NCBI RefSeq assembly: GCF_000176035.2
Contig: NC_015675.1
Coordinates: 6,452,001-6,516,000 of the forward strand
DNA length: 64,000 bases
Source: Mesorhizobium opportunistum WSM2075
GTDB taxonomy: Bacteria; Pseudomonadota; Alphaproteobacteria; Rhizobiales; Rhizobiaceae
Direction of reading: 5' to 3'
Numbering within the stretch: position 1 is the stretch's first letter; every line of letters begins with the position of its first letter. Below the pieces are notes generated by a model. It was given only the letters and a program-made list of their open reading frames with translations, ran no database searches and had not been told where the DNA came from. Shown one piece after another: positions 9,912 through 19,476 of the stretch. The translations under genes and the position numbers were made by a program.

Positions 9912-10275
9912 TCCGCAAGGCTTCTTGAAAAACCAAGTTCAATGTGTTGCTGCCCAATCTTGCGTTCAGGCTCAGTCCAGAAGCTGCCGGATTGGATCGG
10001 AGGGCAGGTGCAGGCCCTGAGCTTTTTTGGCGGGCGTCGTCAAGGCCCTGTGGCAAATGATTGCGCAGTCTCTGCATCGCACTTCTCAAAAGCTTCCTGA
10101 TCCACCGGCCAGACGCGACGTTCGACATCGCAAGGTCGACCAGCGAATCAGAATCGCCGGATCGATGCGCGATGCGCTCAAGCCGGGGCACCAGCATACC
10201 CTATTAAACCAACACGTAGTTCTTGATAGCTTTCGTGAAATAGCGTGCGTCCCAACGGTCACGGCGGAAGCGATG
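9912..10275. other. Unassigned interval
   Basis: A minus-strand frame here (about 9847-10197) stays open for 116 codons but shows no family I recognise, and its 3' part overlaps the recombinase remnant in another frame. I see no promoter, repeat or RNA gene. It probably consists of decayed mobile DNA. Confidence 0.3.
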
Positions 10276-11409
10276 TTAAAGGGTGCTCGCACTGCAGAAA
10301 AGGCTTTCGATAAGGACCTCTCTGCTGTCACCAATGTCGTCTCCATTGAAGTAGAGGATCGCGCCAGTCCCGTCCTTTTCACGGAAGCCCATAAACGTCC
10401 TGACACCAGGATCGCCGCCAGTGTGTCCCCAAATAACATCACCATTTTCAAGGATGAATTTGTGCCAGCAGAGGGGGCGACCATCGTGGACTTCAGAGAG
10501 CATCACGTCGATGGTTGACTCTTTCAGCAACAGATTTCCGCCTCGGTTTCCGTAGGTGGCGAGAAAGAGCGACAGTTCCTCAATGCTCGTGCGCGCTAGT
10601 CCCTCCATATAGGTGGGGTAACTGTAGAGGCAAAGCGCCACGCGGCCCTCCGGCGCAACCTCATCAATTGTCAAGCCAGGAACTGCAAATCGGGAGGAAA
10701 ATGCTTGCCCGCCTCCCTCCCACTTTTCTTTGGTACCCCTGCTATAGAGAACTGCATGCCGGTTAATATTAACATCGCGCACATACCAGCCAGTGCTGTT
10801 CATGCCCAAGGGGGTGAAGATGTGGTCGGCGCAATAATCGGTGAAGCGCGCGCCAGCTACGCACTCGACAAGGTGGCCGAGCAGGCCATAAGCAACATTG
10901 CAATACCCGCCGGGGTGATCCGGATCGAGTTTGCCGGGCGCCCACCCGTGGAAATTGTCGTTGGCGTCGAAATAGATCCCCCCTGGCGTTAGGTATGCCT
11001 CGAGCCAGTCCCCAAGAGCAACCGTCGGATCGCCGCAGGCGTAGCTGTCTGAGTAAGACTTCCCGTCCCGGATTGACGAGCGATGATTCAGGAGCCGCCG
11101 TGCTGTGATGGCCAGCGATGGGTGTTTCGGATTGACGACCTGATAGGGAAGATACCTACTGACATCCGCATCCAGGTCAATTAACCCGTGTTCCCAAAGC
11201 TGCATCACGGCTGTTGCCGTAATAGTCTTGGACACGGAGCCGATATTCATGATGGTTTTGGGCGTCATCGGAACGCTGCGTGTCACATCTGCCCATCCAT
11301 ACCCCTTCGCCCAAACAAGCCTGCCATCGTGCACGAGTCCAACTGCCGAACCTGGAATTGAAAATTCCTTGAGCTTGCCCTCGACGATCTTATCAATAGA
11401 TGATTGCAT
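10276..11409 (-). CDS. Serine hydrolase, class C beta-lactamase fold
   Basis: A 377-residue member of the serine beta-lactamase-like superfamily (class C, EstB, DD-peptidase and D-aminopeptidase relatives). The SxxK nucleophile motif is SVSK (S58, K61), the second motif is YCN in GGYCNVAYGLLGHL, and the KTG equivalent is HTG in WGHTGGDPGV. Members cleave beta-lactams, D-amino-acid peptides, esters or amides; specificity cannot be read here. No secretion signal is evident, so a cytosolic hydrolase is likely. ATG 11409 is chosen because GGGAG lies 8 bases upstream; ATG 11433 has a poorer site. A nod-box-like element lies 86 bp upstream, grouping it with the other hydrolases and importers of the regulon. 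Confidence 0.85.
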   Translation of the reverse strand: MQSSIDKIVEGKLKEFSIPGSAVGLVHDGRLVWAKGYGWADVTRSVPMTPKTIMNIGSVSKTITATAVMQLWEHGLIDLDADVSRYLPYQVVNPKHPSLAITARRLLNHRSSIRDGKSYSDSYACGDPTVALGDWLEAYLTPGGIYFDANDNFHGWAPGKLDPDHPGGYCNVAYGLLGHLVECVAGARFTDYCADHIFTPLGMNSTGWYVRDVNINRHAVLYSRGTKEKWEGGGQAFSSRFAVPGLTIDEVAPEGRVALCLYSYPTYMEGLARTSIEELSLFLATYGNRGGNLLLKESTIDVMLSEVHDGRPLCWHKFILENGDVIWGHTGGDPGVRTFMGFREKDGTGAILYFNGDDIGDSREVLIESLFCSASTL

Positions 11410-11494
11410 AGGTCTTACTCCCAAAGCGCTCATCTTCCCGTCTGCGATTCGGCTCTTTAATTGGTCAGTTGATTTTCAAATGCCGCGGGGTTCA

Positions 11495-11538
11495 CGTCAA
11501 ATTCAGTCTGTGTATTGCGGCCATCTGGTTTTCAGATG
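11495..11538 (-). promoter_or_regulatory. Nod-box-like element 2
   Basis: Plus-strand CATCTGGTTTTCAGATG (11522-11538) is a perfect 6-bp inverted repeat with a 5-base spacer. The CGTCAAATTCAGT block begins at 11495, at the standard spacing. Read toward the hydrolase at 11409 it is ATC-N9-GATG-N4-CAATAC, then ACTGAATTTGACG. Confidence 0.7.
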
Positions 11539-11559
11539 AAACTCAGATTGCCGGAGGGC

Positions 11560-11869
11560 CGGAATTTCGTCGCTCTTAGCACAGCATCCCGGCGCTAAAG
11601 CACCGGCATCTCTGAATCGCGGGTGTCGAGGCTGGTCGCTGACGGCATGCGACAGCGGCATATTTTGGGGAGTCGGTCTCATTCGTCGTGATCCTATGAG
11701 GAACTATCGAACCGAGAGGCTCGCCCCCGGTCAGCGGGGGCGGTAGCCATTCCAAGCTCGACCCGCGTTGTGCGTTCCTACTTGGCCTTGTGAGAAGGAT
11801 GACATCACCATGCCGAAGCTTGCCGCTGAACAGGCCGCTGCTGCAGGCGTCCAGATTCCCCCGCCTCAA
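11560..11869. other. Interval with a GC-rich hairpin, no gene
   Basis: No coding sequence is recognised. A hairpin with 7-bp arms (GCCCCCG and CGGGGGC, 5-base loop) lies near 11727-11745. It has no T-tract on either side, so I do not call it a terminator. Confidence 0.3.
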
Positions 11870-12613
11870 TCTCGCGCTGGCTCATCAGGAATGTCAAAAA
11901 AACGCTGCTGGCCAGCGAGCAAGATCGTCCCCACATCAGCAGGGCGCGGCAGGAGTGGCAGGCTAGGGCGCCAGCCGCGGATCGGCGATGGTCCGGCGAG
12001 AATTGAGAGGAAGAACACCGGTGATGTCGATGCGGCCTGAACGATTGTCGGCATCCGCTCCGAACCCCCAAGGATTCCTATCACGAACTGGACAAACGTC
12101 CTGCCCTTGACAAGGCCGCGGTCCAGAAGATGCACCAAGTTGTAGAGATGCCCGCCGTCATAGGCTTCAAACTCGAAGCGCGTGCCGAACTGGTCTGCCA
12201 GTTCACCAATTATTCTCTCTATATCGGCAAAAGTATTCCGAAGAAGCCGCTCTTCATGGTCTCAAGGGACGGCTTCTCCCACGAGTGTGTCCAGGTTCGC
12301 TCCGTCAATGCCATCGGGTGCAGCGAAAAATTCATCGTGCCAGATCGAGGGAACAAAGTTCAGGTCGGAGCCGGCGCGCTGCCGCCGGTCGTGATGCTAG
12401 GCAGAGCGTCGCAACCGGCGCGAATGCGTCCCACCACACGTTCAAACCGTTCCGCATCGGAGCTCGGGCGACCCGTCACGGGGTCACGGACGTGAAGGTG
12501 AATGACCGTCGCCGGCATCAGCCGCCGCGATCGCCTGCGAAACAATGTCGTCCTCGCTGATGGGCAGATAGGGCTGTGATGGCGCAAGTAATGATGGCTT
12601 TGCGTGGAGACAT
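11870..12613 (-). pseudogene. BKACE (DUF849, beta-keto acid cleavage enzyme) pseudogene
   Basis: The minus strand holds pieces of a beta-keto acid cleavage enzyme in several frames: PRKAIITCAIT, LPISEDDIVSQAIAAAD, VIHLHVRDPVTGRPSSDAER, FERVVGRIRAGCDAL, FADIERIIGELADQFGTRFE, and FEAYDGGHLYNLVHLLDRGL followed by VKGRTFVQFVIGILGG. These follow the family order (the HLH metal site, the ITTGGS strand, the FE-x-YD and FxQFxxGxxGG segments). Frameshifts near 12520, 12360 and 12200 kill it. BKACE enzymes cleave beta-keto acids with acetyl-CoA and often sit next to a transaminase, as here. Confidence 0.75.
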
Positions 12614-12628
12614 CAGGCGGCTCCAATG

Positions 12629-13241
12629 TCATCGGGCCTCTCGCACCGACTTGCCAAGCTTGTCGGCGATTTCGCTTAACTCCGCGTCTGTCGCGTTATA
12701 CCTGGGGGAAATGATGATTGTGTCGCCTGCCACTCCATCGACGTTCCCGCCTGACGGATAGCAGATGAGGCCATTTTGCAGCGCCCGTCGCCACAGTCTC
12801 AGGAAAGCCTGGCTCCCGGGGTCGAACGGAGGCCTTGGTGGCAGGGGCGACAAGCTCGATTCCGACGAAGTAACCTCGCCCTCTAATATCGCTACGGACG
12901 CTACCCTGTCGAGCGCATCGCGCAGCAGGGAAATCAGCTTCGATCCGTTGGCTGCGACAGGTTCAATAAGCCGCTCCCGCTCGATTATCCTCTGAACAGC
13001 CACGCCCGCGGCACAAGCCGTGGTATGGCCGGTGAACGTATGTCCGTTCTGCGGGCCTCCGTACACCGATCTGATGACATCCCCGGCTTTGCGGTTGTAA
13101 ACGGCGGCTCCCAATTGGAGTCATCGATGTATTGCTCGCCATCGGCATCGAAGACATAGCCGCCCCGACCATGGCACCTTGGGCAACGCGGCTGCGGTAA
13201 TCATTGTTGAAGGTCTTTACAGCCGCTGCGGCAGTAGGCAT
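12629..13241 (-). pseudogene. Class III aminotransferase pseudogene with internal deletion
   Basis: The 5' part reads MPTAAAAVKTFNNDYRSRVA and then, frameshifted, GGYVFDADGEQYIDDSNWEP, the start of a class III (omega) aminotransferase. It joins directly to GAAVYNRKAGDVI and FTGHTTACAAGVAVQRIIER, the C-terminal third. The central region with the PLP lysine and cofactor pocket is gone, roughly 200 to 250 residues. The open C-terminal frame runs to 12629. It lies just upstream of the BKACE pseudogene in the same direction, so the pair was probably one catabolic operon. Confidence 0.75.
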
Positions 13242-13752
13242 CACAAACCTCTTCTCAACAGAATGGTCAGACAGTGTGCCGAACCGCCTTCGAGCACGAG
13301 CTGTTGGAGATCCGGCTCCAGCACCTCAGTCCGTTGGCACGACCGCACGGCGACTCATTCACCATTCATTCATTCTGTCCTCCCCGCAAGCCATGGTTAA
13401 ATAGACGCGGCGGCTCGTTTTTCTGGGATGAAGTTGCGCCTCGGTCTCGAACTTGGCAAACGGGTGTGTCAGGGCAACATTTTTAACTTCCCCGGTTCGG
13501 TTGTGCGGATCCCATGATCTGAGCCCGATTGCATGACGCGGCTCGTTACTCCGAGCCAGATCCAGCTTATATACGGTCGCTGTTCGAAACAGCGGCACCA
13601 ACATCCCGCTTGCGGCGGACAAGGGCTCAAGAGGACGAGACCATTCTGAGACAACGACTTTTGAAGCCACGCTACGTGCCGGTTCGTCCACCTTGGATCC
13701 GCCAGGACTGATCAGGTCCTGGAAGATGGCAGAATTCGATGGGTGTGGCGCA
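13242..13752. other. Unassigned interval before the IS110 element
   Basis: A 133-codon minus-strand frame (13359-13760) covers much of this interval, but I recognise no domain in it and see no convincing ribosome-binding site. No nod-box-like element or hairpin was found. It is probably non-coding or decayed DNA. Confidence 0.3.
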
Positions 13753-14913
13753 TTAGGCAACTGTCATGATCGCTCCCTCGATGACAACGCCGACATTGAC
13801 GTATTTCCACAGCGCCACGAGCAGCTTGCGGGCGAGCGCGACGATCATCGTCTTCTTCAGCCGGCCGTCGTTCTGCTTCACCCGCTCCTTGAACCATAAG
13901 GTGAGCGCCGAGCGCGGCTGATGGCGCACCCATAGCCAGGCCATCTGGACCAGCGTCGTTCGCAGCTTCGGATTGCCGGATTTCGACACCCCCTGCTCGT
14001 GATCGATCGCCCCACTCTTCCAGGGCGTCGCCGCCAGGCCGGCATAGGCGGCAAGCTGTCGCCGGTTATCGTAATGGCGGGACAAACCTTCCGAGCACAA
14101 GACGGCGGTAAACTCCGGTCCGATGCCTTTCAGGGCAAGTAGCATCGCCGGGGCGGGCGAGACGGCCTGCTCAGCAGCAAGCATGGCGTCGCGCTCGGCC
14201 TCGACCGCCTTGATCTGGTCGATCAGCAGCTCGAGCCGGTCGAGTTCGCGGCCAATCTGTCGCTTCAGATGGACAGGCAACGGACGACCATCGCCGGTCT
14301 TCAGTTCCTCCAGCCGCTCGCGCCGGTCGCGGCGCAACGGTTCGTAGCCAGATATGCCTTGTGCAAACAGCAGCCCCTTGAGGCGATTGATATGGCGTGT
14401 GCGCTCATTCGTTAATGCTTTGCGCTCGCGTGCTATACGGCGGCGATCCTCTTCCTTGGGTGTGGGAACCCACAGCATCGCACACACGCGCGGCTCGCCC
14501 CGCTTGTAGGCGAGCAGCGCGCGCACCAGCGCCTCGCCGTCGATCTTATCGGTCTTTGCCCGCCGCCGCCTGCGCGAGGTCGCAATCGACGCCGGATCGA
14601 CGACGTAGCTTTCGATCCCTTCGGCCTCCAGTAGCCGGTGAATCCAGAAGCCGTCGAGTCCCGCTTCTTGGATCACGATGATCGGAAGGTATGTCCCGCT
14701 TCGCGCCTCAGCCCTCCGCTTGAGCTCGGCGAACCGCGCCAGCAGGTCGGCGACGTCGCCCGCCGTCACCATGTGCTTCGACATCTTCTCTCCGCCACCC
14801 GGCAACAGCGACGTGATCAGCCATTTCGAGCGGCTCAATTCCAACGACACGAAAATTGCGCCAAGATGGGTGCGGATAGCGGTCGGTTTTTCCGGTTGGC
14901 GAGTGACTGGCAA
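13753..14913 (-). CDS. IS110-family transposase, full length
   Basis: A 386-residue transposase of the IS110 family as found in rhizobia. The N-terminal DEDD (RuvC-like) domain begins THLGAIFVSLELSRSKW and includes VIQEAGLDGFWIHRLLEAEG, SYVVDPASI and RRRAKTDKIDGEALVRALLA. The C-terminal part has LALKGIGPEFTAVLCSEGL, then YAGLAATPWKSGAIDHEQGV and SKSGNPKLRT, the conserved Ser-containing domain. The length is normal for the family and no stop or frameshift is seen, so this is the only transposase in the window that looks potentially active. The start is TTG at 14913 with GGAGG 6 bases upstream. IS110 elements lack long inverted repeats, so the exact ends are not assigned. Confidence 0.88.
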   Translation of the reverse strand: MPVTRQPEKPTAIRTHLGAIFVSLELSRSKWLITSLLPGGGEKMSKHMVTAGDVADLLARFAELKRRAEARSGTYLPIIVIQEAGLDGFWIHRLLEAEGIESYVVDPASIATSRRRRRAKTDKIDGEALVRALLAYKRGEPRVCAMLWVPTPKEEDRRRIARERKALTNERTRHINRLKGLLFAQGISGYEPLRRDRRERLEELKTGDGRPLPVHLKRQIGRELDRLELLIDQIKAVEAERDAMLAAEQAVSPAPAMLLALKGIGPEFTAVLCSEGLSRHYDNRRQLAAYAGLAATPWKSGAIDHEQGVSKSGNPKLRTTLVQMAWLWVRHQPRSALTLWFKERVKQNDGRLKKTMIVALARKLLVALWKYVNVGVVIEGAIMTVA

Positions 14914-15204
14914 GTTTAGCCTCCAAGGTGAGATGTTTTGGCGACCTCACTTTGCCACCGCGCCGGTCGCTATCCACCTCCTCATAGGATCTGAACAGTT
15001 CGCCTGTCAGTTCGTCTTCGCCCCGCACGATTCACTCCCACCTCTTCGTGGTCAGAGTGGATCACGAACCTGAGACCGTCGCGAGCCCTTTTTCAACAGC
15101 CTGCTAGTGCCGTCGGGATCGTCGAGCGGTCGAGCCACCAGGCGACGGTGAAGCCGGCGATCGCCGGATCGTTGGCTGCGATCGCGTTCCTGCGCTCGCG
15201 GATT
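14914..15204. other. IS110 left flank and transposon debris
   Basis: The first part is probably the non-coding end of the IS110 element. A minus-strand MRGEDELTGELF at 15028 resembles the first residues of IS1182-type transposases, but the similarity stops at once. Nothing else is recognised up to the deacylase gene. Confidence 0.35.
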
Positions 15205-16203
15205 TCAGCGATTTAACGGCCGCCCGAGGAGCGCTATAAATTCGCCGACCTCGACATAACTTCCGGATCGAATTCCACAGACGATGGATGTGCCAGGCGC
15301 AAGGACATCAATGGTGTCGGCCGTTAACGAGTCCATCGGGTATAGTACTCCGATTAGATCCCCCTGCTTAACTTCGTCCAACATCGAGCAGCGAGGTTCG
15401 AAGATGCCTCGCGCGGGCGAATACAGCTCGTCGGACGAGCGCCGCGTTTCAAGTGCCTGGACAGAGTTCTGGCGACGGAACGTCAGATAGTCAGATTTTC
15501 CTTCGACCAGTCCAAGCGCGATGAGTCCGTTGCGTACTCCAGCTTCGTATATTGCAAGAGCTTCGGCGCCAACCTCGCCGCCACCGAGTTCGGGGCAAAT
15601 GAATACCTTGCCCTGATTTTGGGCCAAAGTATCGAACATTCCAGGCGTTTCTGGGTGTTCCCAGATCAACGTCATGGGTAATTTGAACGCCTCTGCCATT
15701 CTAATCGTCTTGGCCATGAGGCCGGGATCAGCTACGGGATGTGTCGTATTGACCAGAGGAAATTCCCAGCCCGGTCCGTAGCTGTGAAGATCAAAAATGG
15801 TGTCCGCGGTAGGCAACAATATCCGAGAAACCGCGTCCGCGATTCGTTCGGTTGCCGACCCGTCGGCACGGCCCGGAAACACTCGATTGAGGTTCAATCC
15901 GTCAATCGGTGTATTGCGGGTGAACGCCTGCACAGCCGGTGGATTGAGCACCGGTACGATGATGATCCGTCCACAGGTTTGCGCTTCGGGCAGCCACTCA
16001 ATAAGCCGTCGCGCAACAATCGGCCCTTCGAGTTCATTACCGTGACATCCGCCGGTGATCAGGAGCCGAGGCCCCTCGCCTTTGTTGAGGCTGAATACTG
16101 GGAGCGAAAGAGCTTCGCAATCGGCGCCCTTTGGCACAACAAGATCCCCTTTGCTCACGCCGGGCTTTTCGAGGTCGAACGTAAGGTGTGGTGCTTCGCT
16201 CAT
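15205..16203 (-). CDS. AstE/AspA-family zinc deacylase, DoeB/EutE-like
   Basis: A 332-residue zinc amidohydrolase of the succinylglutamate desuccinylase/aspartoacylase family. Zinc ligands are H54 and E57 in GGCHGNELEGP and H140 in DLHSYGPG. The catalytic Glu is E205 in CPELGGGEVG, and the substrate-binding NLNR (104-107) is present in TPIDGLNLNRVFPGR. The whole pattern resembles DoeB/EutE, which deacetylates N-acetyl-L-2,4-diaminobutyrate in ectoine breakdown, more than bacterial AstE. I infer that it removes an acyl group from an amino-acid derivative; the true substrate may differ. A DoeA/EutD-like partner lies 1.8 kb away at 18048-19208, separated by IS630 debris. A nod-box-like element lies 167 bp upstream. 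Confidence 0.85.
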   Translation of the reverse strand: MSEAPHLTFDLEKPGVSKGDLVVPKGADCEALSLPVFSLNKGEGPRLLITGGCHGNELEGPIVARRLIEWLPEAQTCGRIIIVPVLNPPAVQAFTRNTPIDGLNLNRVFPGRADGSATERIADAVSRILLPTADTIFDLHSYGPGWEFPLVNTTHPVADPGLMAKTIRMAEAFKLPMTLIWEHPETPGMFDTLAQNQGKVFICPELGGGEVGAEALAIYEAGVRNGLIALGLVEGKSDYLTFRRQNSVQALETRRSSDELYSPARGIFEPRCSMLDEVKQGDLIGVLYPMDSLTADTIDVLAPGTSIVCGIRSGSYVEVGEFIALLGRPLNR

Positions 16204-16345
16204 TGTTCAGCCTTCATGGTGTCGTTTGCGAGACGAGACTTTCTAAATGACGTTGTGGCACAGGATGGCCCGACTAACGGATGGTACCTCGCGGCTATTG
16301 GGGTCGGCGTTTATCAGCGAGATATCGCGAAGAACGTGTATCCGA

Positions 16346-16412
16346 ACTATGATCCGGCGCGGCGATCGACGTCAAATTCAGTTTGCGGATCGGCACTATC
16401 TCGTTTTGAGAT
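16346..16412 (-). promoter_or_regulatory. Nod-box-like element 3 with putative promoter
   Basis: The repeat ATCTCGTTTTGAGAT occupies 16398-16412. The CGTCAAATTCAG block is at 16370-16381, at the standard spacing. Toward the gene at 16203 it reads ATC-N9-GATA-N4-CGATCC, then CAAACTGAATTTGACG. TTGACG (16370-16375) and CATAGT (16346-16351) are 18 bases apart and would make a sigma-70-like promoter. The sequence from about 16333 to 16470 is nearly repeated at element 7. Confidence 0.72.
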
Positions 16413-16439
16413 AAAAACTCAGAGCGGCCGTGACTTGGA

Positions 16440-16849
16440 GGAGAATCGCCCCTGTGTCCGCCTACAAAGACCGGTACTTCTGCTAGGGTTGAGCGCGCGA
16501 AAAAGATGCAGTTTAGGGCTTGAAAAGGGCTGGCCATTCGGCCCTGGTCGACGGTCCAAATCTGCATGACCATAGCGTGCTGGAGGCTGGATGTGTTCCG
16601 ACGCAGACACCGAGACAAGCATATTCGGCCCCGTTCCAAGGACTGCTTTGTGCCGCCCGATTCGCCCTGCACCGGCTATTGAAGCCCTAACCCCTACCTG
16701 TGTGATCCTCACCGTCTTCCTCCCATTCCGTTCGCAAGCGCGACAGAAAGTGGTCCAAAGCCGGGATGGTCAGCAGAAGCGGCGATCAGGCAATTTGGCA
16801 ATCGTCTTTACCAGTCTAGGAGGGAACCATTATGGCTGACACCAGATGC
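16440..16849. other. Non-coding interval shared in part with 29985-30068
   Basis: The first 100 bases or so match the sequence that follows element 7 (the CGGCCGTGACT region and onward), so they belong to a duplicated promoter segment. The rest shows no gene, hairpin or repeat that I can support. Confidence 0.35.
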
Positions 16850-17925
16850 GTGTAGCGAGGAGTTTGAGTGCCAAGTGCTTTGGCCGGGTTACGGCCGCCT
16901 CGGTTCTGAGCTCGGTCGAGCGGGAGTATCTGGAGCGGCAGGTCCGGCGTCGGCGTGTAGCGCGATCAATGGCGGAGCGGTGCCGGATCATTTCTTCGAT
17001 GCGCTGACGGTGTCTCCAGCAAGGTCGTGCAGCCGAGTTGGGCGTGCACGAACACACGGTCGGCAAATGGCGACGACGTTTTCCTCAAAGATCGCGCCGA
17101 GGGGCTGCTGGACGAGGCCCGCCCCGGCTGACCCGGACGATCTACGATGATCAGATCGCAGCTGTAATCGAGCGGCCGCTACGCTCGAATCCTGATGATG
17201 CGACCCATTGGTCAATCCGCTCGATGGGCACTGCGACTGGCTTCTCCCATACGACGATCCGCCGGATATGGACCGCCTTCGGGCTGCAGCCGCATCGCTC
17301 GGAGACGTTCAAGCTGTCAAGCGATCTACTGTTTGTCGAAGTGTTCGCGACATGGTCGGGCTCTACCTGTCACCGCTCAACAGGGCCCTGGTTTTGAGCG
17401 TCGACGAGAACAGAGCCAGATCCAGGCATTCGATCGGGAGCAACCGGTCCTGTCGATGATGCCGGGCATGCCGGAGCGCCGGACCCATAGCTCTGTCCGA
17501 CACGGCACCACCTCGCTGTTCGCGGCGCTCGATGTGGCGTCCGGCGTTGTGATTGGCAAATGCTACAAGCGGCACTGGACAACCGAGTTTCCGGACTTCC
17601 TCAAGCAGATCGACGCCAACGTGCCGCGCGATCTCGATGTCCACATATCATGGATAATTTATGCCCCCACAAAACCGCGCTGGTCAGGTCGTGGCTGGCG
17701 CGCCGGCCTCACTCCCATGTCTACTTCACGCCTACCTCGGCATCCTTGATCAATCAGGGTCGAACGCTGGTTCGCTGAACTGACCCGAAAGCAGCTGCGA
17801 CGCGGCGTGCATACCTCAACCAGCCAGCTCGATGCCGATATTTGCACCTTCATCGAGCGCCACAATGAGAACCCGGAAGGCCGAGCAGACCTTATGTGGC
17901 GAACTTTAGATTCAAATGACTAGCA
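16850..17925 (+). pseudogene. IS630-family transposase pseudogene
   Basis: Successive frames on the plus strand give ELGVHEHTVGKWRRRF (helix-turn-helix), THWSIRSMGTATGFSHTTIR and RIWTAFGLQPHRSETFKLS, VDLYLSPLNRALVLSVDEN (first Asp strand), PGMPERRTHSSVRHGTTSLF followed by AALDVASGVVIGKCYKRH, IMDNLCPHKTALVRSWLARR, and RWFAELTRKQLRRGVHTSTS. This is the complete order of an IS630 DDE transposase, but at least four frameshifts interrupt it. The DEN and DN catalytic positions are still visible. It separates the DoeB-like and DoeA-like genes. Confidence 0.8.
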
Positions 17926-18047
17926 CTGCAGAGCAGACCGCATCTTCCTCCGGATCGGCAGGTATCTTCGCATGGCGGATCGATTCCGGATGAACGCACG
18001 CATGTTTGGCCGTTGTGAGGTATCGAGTGCAGGAACGCGCACTCAAA

Positions 18048-19208
18048 TTATGCATGAAAAAGCGTGTGAGGTGTGCTGCTTAGTATTTCCGTACCGTTAT
18101 CTGTAACAAGAACATGCTCACTGGTTCCAAACAAGTAACCACTTTCACCACATAAAATGATTGGCATATGCAAGGTCATATTTGGCTCAAGAATGTCTTC
18201 TGCGCCGGGTTCAAGACTGATGTAACCACGCTCCAGCCAATTGATGCCAGTTTGATAGCCGACTCTGTGGTTAAGAAGCCCGGGACGGCCATGTCGTTTG
18301 AGTACCTCTCTGCCGGCCGCATCAACTTCGCCGGCTGTCGCGCCAGGCCTGATCGCAGAAATCACCGCCTCCAGAACTTCAATCGAGAGGTCGTGCAGAC
18401 TTTCAGTCTCGGCGTGCCGACCAAGAATGGCGCTTCGCACGACGCCGCAGGCGTAACCGCTTTGATATCCCCCAAGTTCCATAAAGGCCGGCTCGTTGTT
18501 TCTGATCGCATTGTGCTTGGGGCTGCCGTGTGGAAGTTTCGTCCGCTCGCCGAAGACCAATGTTGAGGAAGCCGCCCTTACCTCGCCTCCGGCTTGCTCG
18601 ACTTCGCGATCAATATTCGCCGCCACTTCGGCCTCCGAAATGCCTTCCCGTAGGGACTGATGGAAAACTCGAACAGCTATGTCTGTCATTTTCATTGCGG
18701 AACGCATAATTTCAAGTTCCATATCCGTCTTGACAGCTGCGACCGTCGCCACCAGATGAGACGCGTCAACGAATTCGATATCTGGAAGTTTCGCTTGAAG
18801 CGCGTAAACGTCCGCCGGTGCAAGATTCCAGCAGCCAAGCTCAAGGCCGACCCTACCCTTCAAGCCACGTCTCCGAATGGCATCCGCGCACACTGGGGCG
18901 AAATCAGTTTGTTCCCTGTAAGGAACTATTTCATCTACCCAGCTGCCTACACGGACACTTGCTAAGTCAAACTCTCTGACGACCAAGGTAGGCATTTGTC
19001 CCGGGATGAGAATCAATGGGAACGGCATGAAGTATGCACCACGCCCGTCGTATCCGCTAAGATACTGGAGGTTACCATGGGCGGTGACCAAAAGAGCGTC
19101 GAGGCTAGCTCGTTCCATCGCCTCGAATACTTTGTGCAGACGGCGTTCGTATTCGGTCCTAGGGAACGGAAGACCCGTCGACGGAACTGCTGAAGATGTA
19201 TTAGTCAT
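18048..19208 (-). CDS. M24-fold hydrolase without metal ligands, DoeA/EutD-like
   Basis: A 386-residue protein of the creatinase/prolidase (M24, pita-bread) fold. An N-terminal creatinase-like domain (YERRLHKVFEAMERASLDAL, LQYLSGYDGRGAYF) precedes the catalytic-fold domain. The positions that hold the two metal-binding Asp residues in aminopeptidases read MELGGYQSGYACGVVRS, and the usual EPG motif reads EPNMTLHMPIIL, so the dimetal site is not conserved. This is also true of creatinase and of ectoine hydrolase DoeA/EutD, which it resembles up to the C-terminal TSEHVLVTDNGTEIL. I infer an amidine- or amide-ring hydrolase, perhaps working with the DoeB-like deacylase at 15205-16203. A more diverged nod-box-like element lies 130 bp upstream. 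Confidence 0.82.
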   Translation of the reverse strand: MTNTSSAVPSTGLPFPRTEYERRLHKVFEAMERASLDALLVTAHGNLQYLSGYDGRGAYFMPFPLILIPGQMPTLVVREFDLASVRVGSWVDEIVPYREQTDFAPVCADAIRRRGLKGRVGLELGCWNLAPADVYALQAKLPDIEFVDASHLVATVAAVKTDMELEIMRSAMKMTDIAVRVFHQSLREGISEAEVAANIDREVEQAGGEVRAASSTLVFGERTKLPHGSPKHNAIRNNEPAFMELGGYQSGYACGVVRSAILGRHAETESLHDLSIEVLEAVISAIRPGATAGEVDAAGREVLKRHGRPGLLNHRVGYQTGINWLERGYISLEPGAEDILEPNMTLHMPIILCGESGYLFGTSEHVLVTDNGTEILSSTPHTLFHA

Positions 19209-19336
19209 TAGATCACCTCAAGTGCTCACTGGTTGTCTAAAAGGCGCCCATCGGCTAACCGGAGCACGCAGACAATGCGCACGCGCGGATACCATCCGTC
19301 GTCCTATCGTGAGGATTGCTTGCACCGTCGGCATGG

Positions 19337-19379
19337 GTCAAATGCATTTTCCATATCGTAGTCATCTGGCCACGCGATG
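19337..19379 (-). promoter_or_regulatory. Nod-box-like element 4 (diverged)
   Basis: Toward the M24 gene it reads ATC-N9-GATG (19364-19379 region), N4, CGATAT, then AAAATGCATTTGACC. The repeat arms are reduced to ATC/GAT, but the 25-base distance from TCAAAT to CATCT is the same as in the better copies. Confidence 0.5.
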
Positions 19380-19476
19380 GCTTCATAATGTGGAATGTGA
19401 ATCGCGCCGGGTTGATCGGGGACTCTAGCTCCTGAGAAGGTAGAGCCTGGCTGGCAGGACAACAAATAATTTTCTC

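Noticed and set aside
9847..10197. Minus-strand frame of 116 codons
   Set aside because: It has no recognisable domain, and its 3' part overlaps the better-supported recombinase remnant in another frame.
1..15180. Identical 14-base string gatcgttggctgcg at position 1 and near 15167
   Set aside because: The similarity does not extend on either side, and a match of this length is expected by chance in a window of this size.
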